Below the pieces are notes generated by a model. It had not been told where the DNA came from, ran no database searches, and saw only the letters and a program-made list of their open reading frames with translations. Shown here in pieces: positions 25,629 through 37,262 of a DNA stretch of 64,000 nucleotides (the stretch's first letter is position 1; each line of letters begins with the position of its first letter). The stretch spans positions 65,747-129,746 of the forward strand of contig CAZMAT010000006.1 of the NCBI GenBank assembly GCA_964564435.1, given 5' to 3'. A program made the position numbers and the translations under genes. The stretch comes from Fermentibacter sp964564435 (GTDB taxonomy: Bacteria > Fermentibacterota > Fermentibacteria > Fermentibacterales > Fermentibacteraceae).

Positions 25629-28600
25629 TTGATCCTTCTGCTTCTGGCTGCAGCCCTGGCCCTGCCTGCAGGGCAGTCGGGCGTGCTCTCCGACGTCCGG
25701 TCGGGGGCCGCGGGCTTCTCGACCACGGTGGAGGTCCCCGCCCCGTCCTTCCGGTCCGACGGGGACGCCTACTACCCCGTGATCCCCGGCTTCTCCTCCC
25801 GGGCGGTCGAAGGCGGCCTGGTCAGGCCCTGCATCGTCTTCTACGTACCGCTGCCCCCGGGGGCGGAGCCCGAGCTCGCCTTCACGGTGGAGGGCAGGAG
25901 GGAGGCGCCCCCCGCCCCGCGGGGAAGGCCGGCGGCCTCTCCGCACCTCGAAGGCACGGGTCTGTCCACCGTCACGGTCTACGATGACCGGGCATCGGCA
26001 CCCCCTCCCGCCGTGGTCGAGATGTCGGTCGTGAGGGCGATGGGTGTCGATCTGGCCCAGGTAAGGATCAGCCCGTTCGACGGGGAGGGATACGGCGACT
26101 ACGCCGGATCGGTCGGCATCTCCCTGGAATGGGGGGGAGCGCCCGGTTCGGAGCCCCTCGACGACGGCCCCCTCTCGCTGATCTGCCCCGGGGGCGTGGT
26201 CTGGTGGCCCCACAGGGCCGTGAGGTCGGCCGACAGCCCCTTCTGGGGGATGCCCTGGGCTCGGATCGAGACTTCGGTCGGAGGCTGCCACGTGCTCACC
26301 GGCGCGATGCTCGACTCCGCCGGAGTCGACATCCTCGGAGCCCCCTCCCAGACCCTGCGGATGCTGACAGGCCCCGGTCTCATGTTCGACCTGGAATGGC
26401 GCGACGAGACGCATTCCGCATCCGAGATCTCGATACTCGTGCTCGACGGCGGCGACGGTTCCTTCGACGCCGCGGACAGCATCCTGTTCGTGGGCAGGGC
26501 CCTGTGGCGCTTCGAGCCTTCGCCGGGATCGACACCCCCGCTCGCGCGCCTCTCGCACAGGTACGACACGCGGAACGTCTACTGGCTCACCTGGGGGGGC
26601 GAGCCCGGCCGGAGGATGGAGAGCGTCCCGTCCGCCCCGGACGGCTCCCCGGCATGGCCCGGCGACCTGCTTGCCCCGCTCTTCGTCGAACAGGAGGCCT
26701 TCTGGCTGCCGTTCCACGAAATCGAGACCGGCTGGGTCTGGACCCAGCTCTCCACGAGCTACGACTCCTACTTCCCGTTCATGGCCGAGAGGGTCGGGGA
26801 GCCGGGCGACATCCTGCTGTCGTTCGTCCCGGACGGGAATGTGACGGGACAGATCAGGATCACCCTCAACGGCGACTCGGTGGGTGCCTGCTCGTTCACT
26901 GGCTGGGCTCCCTTCACCGTGCTGCTCGAGGACGTCGGGATCGCCGAGGGATCCAACACCGTCATCACGCACCTGACCATAACGGGCGGCACCGGGGGGA
27001 GCATCTACTTCGACAACATGACGGTTTCGTACCCCAGGCTCCCCGCGGATGCAGGCGGGGTCGACCTCCTGCCTTCGGGCGGCCCCGACGGGAGGTACAC
27101 GCTCTCGCTCGGCCTGGAAGGCGAAGGGCCTGCCAGGGTTTTCGACTGCTCCAGGCACCATGCGGTCGACCTGCTCGACGGCGCCTCCGATCAGGGCGGC
27201 ACGGTCAGCCTCTCCCTCGACATCGGGCAGGAATCGCGCATCATGGCGGTCAGGCCCGGCGACATGAGGACGCCATACTCCATCTCCCCCGCCGAGCCCG
27301 GAAGGGTAGTCGGCACCCTCGACGGCGCCGACGCGGTGATCATCGCCGCGGACGTCCTCGCCGAAGCATCGGCTCCCCTGGAGGCGCTCATGGAGGCAGA
27401 CGGGCTCCAGGCGGAACTCGTCACGCTGGGCGAGGTCTACGACGAATTCGGCCAGGGCGTGGCCGATCCCGGAGCAGTGAGGTCGTTCATCGCGTGGACC
27501 CTCGACACGTGGGACCCTGTGCCTTCCGACTTCATCCTCGTGGGCGACGGCCACTACGACGTGCTGAACCGCAACTCCCCGGAGCCCTGCCTCTTCCCCC
27601 CGTGGCTGAAGCTCGGCAACACGGACCAGCTATTCGACGACTTCTACGTCATGACGACCCCCGGCCAGTTCCTGCCGGAGGCCTCCCTCTCGCGCATCCC
27701 CGCCGACTCTCCTCAGGATGTGTCCATCTTCGTCGCCAAGGCCGCAGCCTACCGCTCGGGGGATGCCGCGGGGGCCTGGAGCGACAGGATACTCCTCACG
27801 GCGGACGACGAGTGGGGGAAGGGTACCTACCAGAACGAGACGGGGCATACCTACACATGCGAGCTGCTGGCGGACAGCTGCATCTCCGCGATGTACGACA
27901 GGGGCAAGTTCTACCTCATCGAGTACCCCTGGCCCGAGAGCGGCACGCATCCCTTCAAGCCCGAGGCCCAGCAGGACTACGTCGAAGCCCTTTCCGAAGG
28001 CTGGCTCGCCGTGCTGTTCTTCGGGCACGGTTCGCACGACCAGATCTGCCACGAGAAGCTACTGGTCAACAGCGACATCGCCCGGGTCGACAACGGCCCC
28101 AGGCAGCCCGTGATGGTGTTCGCGAGCTGCGACGTGGGGAGCTTCGAGCTCGTCTCCGCCGACTGCATGTCGGAGGAGTTCGTCATGAACCCCGGCGCCG
28201 GGGCCATAGCGACCATCGGGGCCACCAGGGGAACGTACAGCAGCGAACCGCTCTTCGAGGACTTCTGTTCGATGCTCTTCGACGGGACGTCGACAACCGG
28301 CACCGGGCAGGCCCTCTGGGCGTCGAAGGTGCTGAACCCGTATACGAACTCCTTCTACTACGTGCTCTTCGGAGACGGGACGATGAGGCCGATGAGGCCT
28401 GCCCAGGGAACCCCTGTCGCGCTGGGCGGCGACGCTATACTCCGCGGCAGGGTGAATCCCCTCGAGGCCTCGTTCCCCTCGGACCGCCTGGCCAGGGTCC
28501 GCGTCGTCGAGAGCGCGGCCTGGACCCAGTACACCTGTCTAGGCGACAGCGTGATAGACTATCTGAAGTACGGCTCGACGGCCTTCTCGGGCTCCTTCCA

Positions 28601-29393
28601 GACCTCCGGGGGCCTGCTGGACATCGACTTCTTCATGCCTCTCCAGTCCGACACCGGCGCGTACGGGAGAGCGGCGGCCCTGGGGCTGTCCGAGGCAGGC
28701 GCCGTCTCCGACTGGCTGGAATGGGTCCCGGTCGCGGACTCCGGCGGCTACGCGGCGGACTCCACCGGACCTCTGATAGAGCAGAGCCTCGAAGGCAGCG
28801 CAGGCGAGCCCCCGGTCACGGGCCCGGACCCCGTTCTCCAGGCTGACCTGTCCGATCCGAGCGGCATATGCACCTTCGGGGGGGGGGCCGGCAGGTCGAT
28901 CCTGATCAACCTCGACTCCCAGGCCTTCGATCTGAGCGCCTTCTTCGCCTACGACCAGGGCAGCTCGACGGACGGGAGCCTCGAGTACCAGCTCCCGCAC
29001 CTGCTGGAAGGGCCCCACAGGATCATCATGGCGGCCTGGGACGGCATGGGCAACTTCTCCCGCGACACCCTCGACTTCCAGGTCGTAGAGGACACCGGTG
29101 TCTCGCTCGACGAGTTCCTGGTGTACCCCAACCCCTCCGCCGGCCCTGTCTGCTTCAGCTTCAGGGCCTCCACCGACGGTTCCGCGAAGGTGTCCATCTA
29201 CACCATCGCGGGCAGGCGCATCAGGGAGATCTCGAGCGACCTCTCCGCGGGCTACTGCCAGGTCCTGTGGGACGGGCTCGACGCCGACGGCGACGAACCG
29301 GCAAGCGGAGCCTACCTGTTCGTGCTGAGATTCGAGGGAGACGGCGGCTCCGTGACGGAACGCGGGGTCATCGCCCTTGCAAGGGACGGGTGA
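25629..29393 (+). CDS. C25 (gingipain-like) cysteine peptidase with C-terminal sorting domain
   Basis: A 1254-residue secreted protein. The frame opens at GTG 25608, but TTG 25629 has GGGGGAGA six bases upstream and gives signal MILLLLAAALALPAG. Layout: C25-propeptide-like N-terminus (about 20-180), a galactose-binding-like beta region, and the catalytic domain (about 570-940). The latter contains DEFGQGVADPGAVRS, FILVGDGHYD, the catalytic His in FFGHGSHDQ (H800) and the catalytic Cys in FASCDVGSFE (C834); a spacing of about 33 is typical of gingipains. A beta-sandwich and then a YPNP...WDGLDADGDEPASGAYL sorting tail close the protein. A 1248-residue paralogue follows. Confidence 0.88.
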   Translation: MILLLLAAALALPAGQSGVLSDVRSGAAGFSTTVEVPAPSFRSDGDAYYPVIPGFSSRAVEGGLVRPCIVFYVPLPPGAEPELAFTVEGRREAPPAPRGRPAASPHLEGTGLSTVTVYDDRASAPPPAVVEMSVVRAMGVDLAQVRISPFDGEGYGDYAGSVGISLEWGGAPGSEPLDDGPLSLICPGGVVWWPHRAVRSADSPFWGMPWARIETSVGGCHVLTGAMLDSAGVDILGAPSQTLRMLTGPGLMFDLEWRDETHSASEISILVLDGGDGSFDAADSILFVGRALWRFEPSPGSTPPLARLSHRYDTRNVYWLTWGGEPGRRMESVPSAPDGSPAWPGDLLAPLFVEQEAFWLPFHEIETGWVWTQLSTSYDSYFPFMAERVGEPGDILLSFVPDGNVTGQIRITLNGDSVGACSFTGWAPFTVLLEDVGIAEGSNTVITHLTITGGTGGSIYFDNMTVSYPRLPADAGGVDLLPSGGPDGRYTLSLGLEGEGPARVFDCSRHHAVDLLDGASDQGGTVSLSLDIGQESRIMAVRPGDMRTPYSISPAEPGRVVGTLDGADAVIIAADVLAEASAPLEALMEADGLQAELVTLGEVYDEFGQGVADPGAVRSFIAWTLDTWDPVPSDFILVGDGHYDVLNRNSPEPCLFPPWLKLGNTDQLFDDFYVMTTPGQFLPEASLSRIPADSPQDVSIFVAKAAAYRSGDAAGAWSDRILLTADDEWGKGTYQNETGHTYTCELLADSCISAMYDRGKFYLIEYPWPESGTHPFKPEAQQDYVEALSEGWLAVLFFGHGSHDQICHEKLLVNSDIARVDNGPRQPVMVFASCDVGSFELVSADCMSEEFVMNPGAGAIATIGATRGTYSSEPLFEDFCSMLFDGTSTTGTGQALWASKVLNPYTNSFYYVLFGDGTMRPMRPAQGTPVALGGDAILRGRVNPLEASFPSDRLARVRVVESAAWTQYTCLGDSVIDYLKYGSTAFSGSFQTSGGLLDIDFFMPLQSDTGAYGRAAALGLSEAGAVSDWLEWVPVADSGGYAADSTGPLIEQSLEGSAGEPPVTGPDPVLQADLSDPSGICTFGGGAGRSILINLDSQAFDLSAFFAYDQGSSTDGSLEYQLPHLLEGPHRIIMAAWDGMGNFSRDTLDFQVVEDTGVSLDEFLVYPNPSAGPVCFSFRASTDGSAKVSIYTIAGRRIREISSDLSAGYCQVLWDGLDADGDEPASGAYLFVLRFEGDGGSVTERGVIALARDG

Positions 29394-29396
29394 CGG

Positions 29397-29416
29397 TCCG
29401 GGGCGCACACCCCGGA
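29397..29416 (+). terminator. Hairpin between tandem C25 genes
   Basis: TCCGGGG-CGCACA-CCCCGGA forms a perfect 7-bp GC-rich stem four bases after the first peptidase stop and 22 bases before the next ATG. No U-run follows, so it may be an attenuator or a processing/stability hairpin separating the expression of the two peptidases rather than a full terminator. Confidence 0.4.
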
Positions 29417-29438
29417 CAGGCCGTCCGGAATAGGACAA

Positions 29439-32400
29439 ATGAAAGTTCTCGCCTGTCTTGCATTGATCTGCACCGCCGCCCGGGGATCCGTGGAACTCGT
29501 GTCCGACGGCCCGGGGGGATGCACCCTCCTCTTCGAAACCGGCCCGACCGCAGCCGCTACGACTGATCCCGACCACCTCTTCGACGGCATGGGGATCCTC
29601 TTCGAACCCGGCCGTCCCATGCTCCCGGTGCAGCGCGTCTACGTGCCGGTGCCCCCGGGCTCCGAACCGGTGCTGGAATACGCCGTCCTCGCTCGGTCTT
29701 CCGATCTCTCGCTCGCCCGCGAGGCCCGCAGGGCCCCCGCCCTCGAAGGCTCGGGCCTCTCGACGGTCGAGGTCGAGGCGCCCCCCCTCCCCGGCCCATC
29801 CCGCAACGTCGAGCTCGCCGGCGTGATCCCCCTGGCCGGCTTCAGCTTCGCCGCGATCGACATCTACCCGTGGCTCGGGGGCGCCGACGGCTCCTACGCC
29901 TCATCCGTACGGCTGGACCTTTCCTGGGACGGGAGCCGTGCCAGGCCGAGCCGCCCGACGAGGCTGGCCCGTCTGGTGTGCGGCTTCGACTTGCCGTTCT
30001 ACAGGCTGGAGTCCTCCAGGGCCGACAGCCCATTCTGGGGGCTCCCATGGGCCCGTATCGAGATCAGCGAGACGGGCGGGTACGAGGTGACCTGCTCCGG
30101 GCTGGCCGGGGCGGGTTGCGACGTCGAAGGCGCGCAGTCCGCGAGCCTGGCGATGTTCTCGGGCCCGGGGGAGATGTTCGGCTTCGATCCGGCCGAGGAG
30201 CATTCCCTCTCGCCGGTCGCCATACAGGTTCTCGACGGCGGAGACGGCATCTTCGACGGCGGCGACAGGATCAGGTTCGTGGGGATCGCCCTCTCCCGCT
30301 GGGTGCCCTACGCTTCGGGGGCAGCCTGGGTCCCGCACAGATGGGATGCGACGAACACGTACTGGCTGACCTGGGGCGGGGAGCCCGGCCGCAGGATGGA
30401 GACCCTGCCGGCCGTCCCCGACGGATCGCCCCAGTACGGCGACTACACGGTGGAGACGCTGGTCGAACAGGAGAGCCAGTGGGATCCCGAACACAGCCAG
30501 ACCACCGGCTGGGTCTGGACCACGATTTCCCCTGGCGACGGCTTCGACGCCCCGTACACCCTCGACTGCGAGCCCGCCGGCGTCGGCGAACTGAACGTGA
30601 GGCTCTGCGCCCCGGATATCCAGGCAGTCCATTACATGATCTACCTGGACGGCGACCTGATTGCGGAGGGCAGCTGGTCCGGCGGAGGCGTGGAGACGGT
30701 CACCGTCTCCGGGATCGCCATCCCCGGCAATGGCACAGTCCGGGTCGAGAACACCACTTCCGAGGACCACGACCTGTTCCTCGACTGGGTCAGGATCAGC
30801 GCGCCGGCAGCTCCGGGTCAGACAGCGGGCATGATGCTGATGCCGGGGATCGAGAGACAGGGGCGCTTCACGCTCTCCACCGGGCCCTTCGACTCCTCCT
30901 CCTCGCTCTACCTGCTGGAGGATTCGATGCCCACAGCCGCTCTCTCCGGCTTCGAGATCCAGGGGTCGGCCGCATCGTTCTCCCTCCAGGTGTCCGTGGA
31001 CTCCAGGATCCTCGCCGTTGGCGGAAGTGACTGGCTCTCTCCCGATTCCATCGCCCCGGCGGACCCCGGCAGGCTGGTGGGGACGGTCACCGGAGCCGAC
31101 ATCCTCATCGTCACGCCCGAATCCCTGGCCGACGAGCTGTGGGGCCTGCTCTCTTTCTACTCATCCATGGGACTCGAGTGCGAGGTGGCCACCACCCGCG
31201 AGATCTACGACGAGTTCGGCCAGGGCGTGGCCGACCCGGGCGCCGTCAGATCCGCGGTCAGATGGGCCATGGACTCCTGGACGGAGCCTCCTTCGGGCGT
31301 TCTCCTGGTGGGCGACGGCCATCACGACCCGCTGGGCCACACGACGTCCGTCCCTTCGCTCATCTTCCCATGGTCCAGCCTGGGCTACAATGACACCCTT
31401 GTGGACGACCGCTACGTGATGGCGCACGAGGACGCCGACCTGCCCGAGCTGCCGATCGCCAGGCTCCCGGTGCAGACCGGAGCCGAGCTCCTGACCTGCA
31501 CGGCGAAGCTGCTCGCGCAGAGCTCCGGCGAGAACCAGGGGGCATGGACGAACCGGATGCTGTTCATCGCCGACGACGAATGGGGCGAAGGCGACAATTA
31601 CGACGAGCTCTACCACACCAACGACACGGAGAGGCTGGCCGAGGAGATGGCCCCGCGCCGGATCGAGAGGGTGAAGTTCTACCTGATCGAGTACCCGTGG
31701 CCTCCCTCCGGCACGCACCCCAAGAAGCCAGAGGCCAGGGAGGACCTGCTGGCCCTGCTCTCCGAGGGCTTCGGCGCCGTGTGCTACCTCGGGCACGGGG
31801 CAGCGGAGCAGATCGCGCACGAGGGCGCGATGTACGGCTCCGACGTCTCACTGCTCGAGAACGGCGGAAGGCTGCCGGTCTCCTTCTGGGCCACGTGCGA
31901 CGTGGGTCACTTCGACGGCACTGGCGACGACGCCATCGCGGAACGCCTCCTCCTGCATCCCGCTGGCGGCGGACTGGCCTCCGTGGCGGCCACGAGGGGC
32001 TGCTCCGGCCCATCCAACTACAGCCTCTGCCGGGCCGTCTTCGACAGCCTCTTCACGCACCCGGACCTCACCGTTGCAGAGGCGCTCTGGCAGTGCAAGG
32101 TCGACCAGTCCGGCTCCTACTACATCAACAACAGGGGGTACGTGCTCTTCGGCGATCTGACGACCCGCCTCCCCCGCCCCGACGGCGAGGCCGGTTTCAC
32201 CGTGGAGGGCGACACCCTCCGGACCGGCGAGACGAACCACGTCTCCGGGACCTGCCGGCAGGGCGCCGGCTCCGTGTTCGTCACGGTCATGGAGTCCTCG
32301 AGCCCCGTCACCTACATCTGCAGGATGGGAAGCGAGATAGAGTACATGAAGTACGGCGGGGCGGCCTTCCGGGGCAGTGCACCCGTGACGGCGGGCACGT

Positions 32401-33185
32401 TCGGGCTCGACTGCATCCTGCCGGTGCAGTCGGTCGACGGACCGTACGGGCGCGCCGGGGGCTCGGTGCCCGCTCCTTCCGACGTGGATGCCGGCGGGGC
32501 TGATCCGGTGCCCGTGGCGCAGGGGACTCCCGCAGGAGGCGACTACGAGGGCCCGGAGGCCGAGATGTGGATCGCAGGCCAGGAGGGCGTCGCGCACCCG
32601 GAGGTCTCGGGCGGGGCGACGCTCAGGGCGTCGATCTCCGATCCGTCCGGCATATGCTTCCTGGGAGGACCGGGTAGACAGCTCACCCTGTTCGTCGATG
32701 CCACCGGCAGCGACGTCGGCGACTACTTCTCGTACCTGCAGGGCAGCACTACCGAAGGGCTCCTGGAGTGCGGCACCGGGTCGCTCTCCGTCGGCGAGCA
32801 CAGGCTCATCCTCTGGAGCTTCGACGGCGTCGGCAACGGCTCGAGCGACACCCTCCTCGTATCCGTGAGGGAGGAGGGCAGCGTGTCGATCTCGGAGGCC
32901 CTCGTCTACCCGAATCCCGGAAACGGCCTGCGCTGCTTCAGTTTCAGGCTCTCCGAGGACGCGGCCGTGAGGGTATCGATCCACACCATCGCGGGCAGGT
33001 GCATCAGGACCATCGACGCCCAGTGCTCGCAGGGATACAACCAGATCCTGTGGGACGGCATGGACGCCGACGGCGACGAACCCGCCACGGGTGCCTACGT
33101 CTACTTCATCGGTGCCGTGACCACGGGGACCTCGTCGTTCGAGAGCGAGACGGGCCTCTCCGGAGTGCTCGCGGTCGTGAGGTGA
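29439..33185 (+). CDS. C25 (gingipain-like) cysteine peptidase with C-terminal sorting domain, tandem paralogue
   Basis: A 1248-residue secreted protein with signal MKVLACLALICTAARGS. Same architecture as its upstream neighbour and clearly paralogous, sharing DEFGQGVADPGAVRS, the PFWGLPWARIEIS-type block and TYWLTWGGEPGRRMET. Catalytic His is in YLGHGAAEQIAHE (H786) and Cys in FWATCDVGHFD (C820), with the same 34-residue spacing. Substrate-pocket regions differ (GHGAA versus GHGSH), suggesting different specificity. The C-terminal tail YPNPGNG...WDGMDADGDEPATGAYVY ends LAVVR. Such proteins act at the cell surface or outside, often maturing fimbriae or degrading protein for nutrition. Confidence 0.88.
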   Translation: MKVLACLALICTAARGSVELVSDGPGGCTLLFETGPTAAATTDPDHLFDGMGILFEPGRPMLPVQRVYVPVPPGSEPVLEYAVLARSSDLSLAREARRAPALEGSGLSTVEVEAPPLPGPSRNVELAGVIPLAGFSFAAIDIYPWLGGADGSYASSVRLDLSWDGSRARPSRPTRLARLVCGFDLPFYRLESSRADSPFWGLPWARIEISETGGYEVTCSGLAGAGCDVEGAQSASLAMFSGPGEMFGFDPAEEHSLSPVAIQVLDGGDGIFDGGDRIRFVGIALSRWVPYASGAAWVPHRWDATNTYWLTWGGEPGRRMETLPAVPDGSPQYGDYTVETLVEQESQWDPEHSQTTGWVWTTISPGDGFDAPYTLDCEPAGVGELNVRLCAPDIQAVHYMIYLDGDLIAEGSWSGGGVETVTVSGIAIPGNGTVRVENTTSEDHDLFLDWVRISAPAAPGQTAGMMLMPGIERQGRFTLSTGPFDSSSSLYLLEDSMPTAALSGFEIQGSAASFSLQVSVDSRILAVGGSDWLSPDSIAPADPGRLVGTVTGADILIVTPESLADELWGLLSFYSSMGLECEVATTREIYDEFGQGVADPGAVRSAVRWAMDSWTEPPSGVLLVGDGHHDPLGHTTSVPSLIFPWSSLGYNDTLVDDRYVMAHEDADLPELPIARLPVQTGAELLTCTAKLLAQSSGENQGAWTNRMLFIADDEWGEGDNYDELYHTNDTERLAEEMAPRRIERVKFYLIEYPWPPSGTHPKKPEAREDLLALLSEGFGAVCYLGHGAAEQIAHEGAMYGSDVSLLENGGRLPVSFWATCDVGHFDGTGDDAIAERLLLHPAGGGLASVAATRGCSGPSNYSLCRAVFDSLFTHPDLTVAEALWQCKVDQSGSYYINNRGYVLFGDLTTRLPRPDGEAGFTVEGDTLRTGETNHVSGTCRQGAGSVFVTVMESSSPVTYICRMGSEIEYMKYGGAAFRGSAPVTAGTFGLDCILPVQSVDGPYGRAGGSVPAPSDVDAGGADPVPVAQGTPAGGDYEGPEAEMWIAGQEGVAHPEVSGGATLRASISDPSGICFLGGPGRQLTLFVDATGSDVGDYFSYLQGSTTEGLLECGTGSLSVGEHRLILWSFDGVGNGSSDTLLVSVREEGSVSISEALVYPNPGNGLRCFSFRLSEDAAVRVSIHTIAGRCIRTIDAQCSQGYNQILWDGMDADGDEPATGAYVYFIGAVTTGTSSFESETGLSGVLAVVR

Positions 33186-33222
33186 TCCGGGAGGGCAGGG
33201 GCACGGGAGGAGCAGGGAACCG

Positions 33223-34395
33223 ATGAGCGCCGACGAGTCTCTGGGCAAGATCCGATGGCTCTGGAAGGAGATCGAGGGGGCCAGGGACCGGGGCGACCCG
33301 GAGGGCGAGAGGGAGGGCCTCGAGAGGCTCCTGGCCGATCCGGCGGTCAAGTCCACCCCCGACGAGGACCTCGCCATCCTCTCCCTCTCCAGGCTCGATC
33401 TGATGGAAGGCAGGGCGAGGGATGCCGCGCAGAGGATGGCGGGCTTCCAGTGGCACGGGGTGCCGGGCCCGGCCTCACTGCTCCTGGCTTCGGACGTCTT
33501 CCTGAGGCTCGACTGGTTCGACCCGGCGAGGGAATGCCTCGAGGAGTACGTCAAATCCTGCCCCGAGGACCTCGACGCCCGCAGGAAGCTTGGTCTATCC
33601 CTGCTGCTCCTGGACAGGGACCCCGAAGCCGAGAGGGCGCTGCTGGCCGTCGCCAGGCGCGAACAGAACAGCGTTCCCGCGACGCTGGCCTACCTGGCGC
33701 TCCTCGAGGCCAAGCGCGGCAGGCTCGAGGAGAGCCTCCATCTTCTGATACAGGCCCGCGACCTGGCTCCCTTCGACTCCAGGATCGAGCACACCCTCCT
33801 CCGCATCGAGGCGCTCCGCGTCTCTACGAAGCGCAGGGCCATGTCAGTGCAGGACCCCGCAGCCGGCGACAGGGACATGGTCCCCGGGATGGCCGCGGGG
33901 ATGATGCAGGTCCACGGGTACGGCAGGGAGCTGGCCGAGAAGGCGCGGACCCTCTGGGACGCCTTCCTCGAATCGAGGGGGAGTGCTCCCGCCGGCAGGA
34001 AGCCGGCGATCTGGGCTGCCGCCCTCGAGTACGCCGTCACCATGAACGGCCCGCACTACACGCAGGAGGAGCTGGCCGCGGAGTACGGCGTATCGGAGAG
34101 CAGGCTCAAGCAGCGCTTCGGCGAGCTGTCCCGCGCCGTGGACCTGGAGGCCTTCAACAGGGCCGACCTTCTGGCCCGCACCGCCGGCGAAGGCCGCGAC
34201 CTGCTCCTGCGGGTGAAGAGCAGCGGGCTGTCGGACGTGCTCGCATCCCTGGCCGCCCGGCTCGGCGACTTCTCCTCCCCCGCCGACGCGGTCGAGTGGG
34301 TGCTCTCGCGCTCAACGCCCCAGACCGACTCCGAGCGAGCCGAGCTGGAGGAGTTCGTGGCGTGGATGTGGAAGGGCAGGACCCGCCGGGGGTAG
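33223..34395 (+). CDS. TPR protein with C-terminal TFIIB/cyclin-like helical domain
   Basis: A 390-residue soluble protein with GGAGGAG upstream of ATG 33223. Residues ~30-200 are TPR-like helical pairs (FDPARECLEEYVKSCPEDLDARRKLGLSLL and following). Around 255-305 the stretch RKPAIWAAALEYAV...YTQEELAAEYGVSESRLKQRF resembles the last helices of a TFIIB/cyclin repeat, where archaeal TFB reads A-A-A-x-Y-...-T-Q-x-E-[IL]-A-...-V-[ST]-E-x-x-[IL]-x-x-R. The rest is helical and unassigned. It lies between surface peptidases and PPDK without overlap, so context gives little. A DNA- or RNA-linked role is inferred only from that domain. Confidence 0.65.
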   Translation: MSADESLGKIRWLWKEIEGARDRGDPEGEREGLERLLADPAVKSTPDEDLAILSLSRLDLMEGRARDAAQRMAGFQWHGVPGPASLLLASDVFLRLDWFDPARECLEEYVKSCPEDLDARRKLGLSLLLLDRDPEAERALLAVARREQNSVPATLAYLALLEAKRGRLEESLHLLIQARDLAPFDSRIEHTLLRIEALRVSTKRRAMSVQDPAAGDRDMVPGMAAGMMQVHGYGRELAEKARTLWDAFLESRGSAPAGRKPAIWAAALEYAVTMNGPHYTQEELAAEYGVSESRLKQRFGELSRAVDLEAFNRADLLARTAGEGRDLLLRVKSSGLSDVLASLAARLGDFSSPADAVEWVLSRSTPQTDSERAELEEFVAWMWKGRTRRG

Positions 34396-34426
34396 TTGCC
34401 GCCAGGCCGCATCCCTTGGTTATAAT
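34396..34426 (+). promoter_or_regulatory. Candidate sigma-70-like promoter of ppdK
   Basis: TTGCCG (34396-34401) and a perfect TATAAT (34421-34426) are separated by 19 bp in the 107-bp gap before ppdK. The predicted leader of about 70 nt contains a GGCGGC-TTCCCC-GCCGCC hairpin at 34445-34462. The spacer is two bases longer than ideal. Confidence 0.5.
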
Positions 34427-34502
34427 CCGATCTGAGTATTCTGAGGCGGCTTCCCCGCCGCCGCAGTGCAGTGCAGTCCCTAACAACCGATTGGCGGTCC
34501 CG

Positions 34503-37258
<2,756 letters not shown>

Positions 37259-37262
<4 letters not shown>

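Noticed and set aside
25527..27554. Upstream extension of the LolC/E-like permease frame opposite the first C25 peptidase
   Set aside because: The sequence upstream of 25526 is low-complexity antisense; the permease family N-terminus matches the ATG at 25526.
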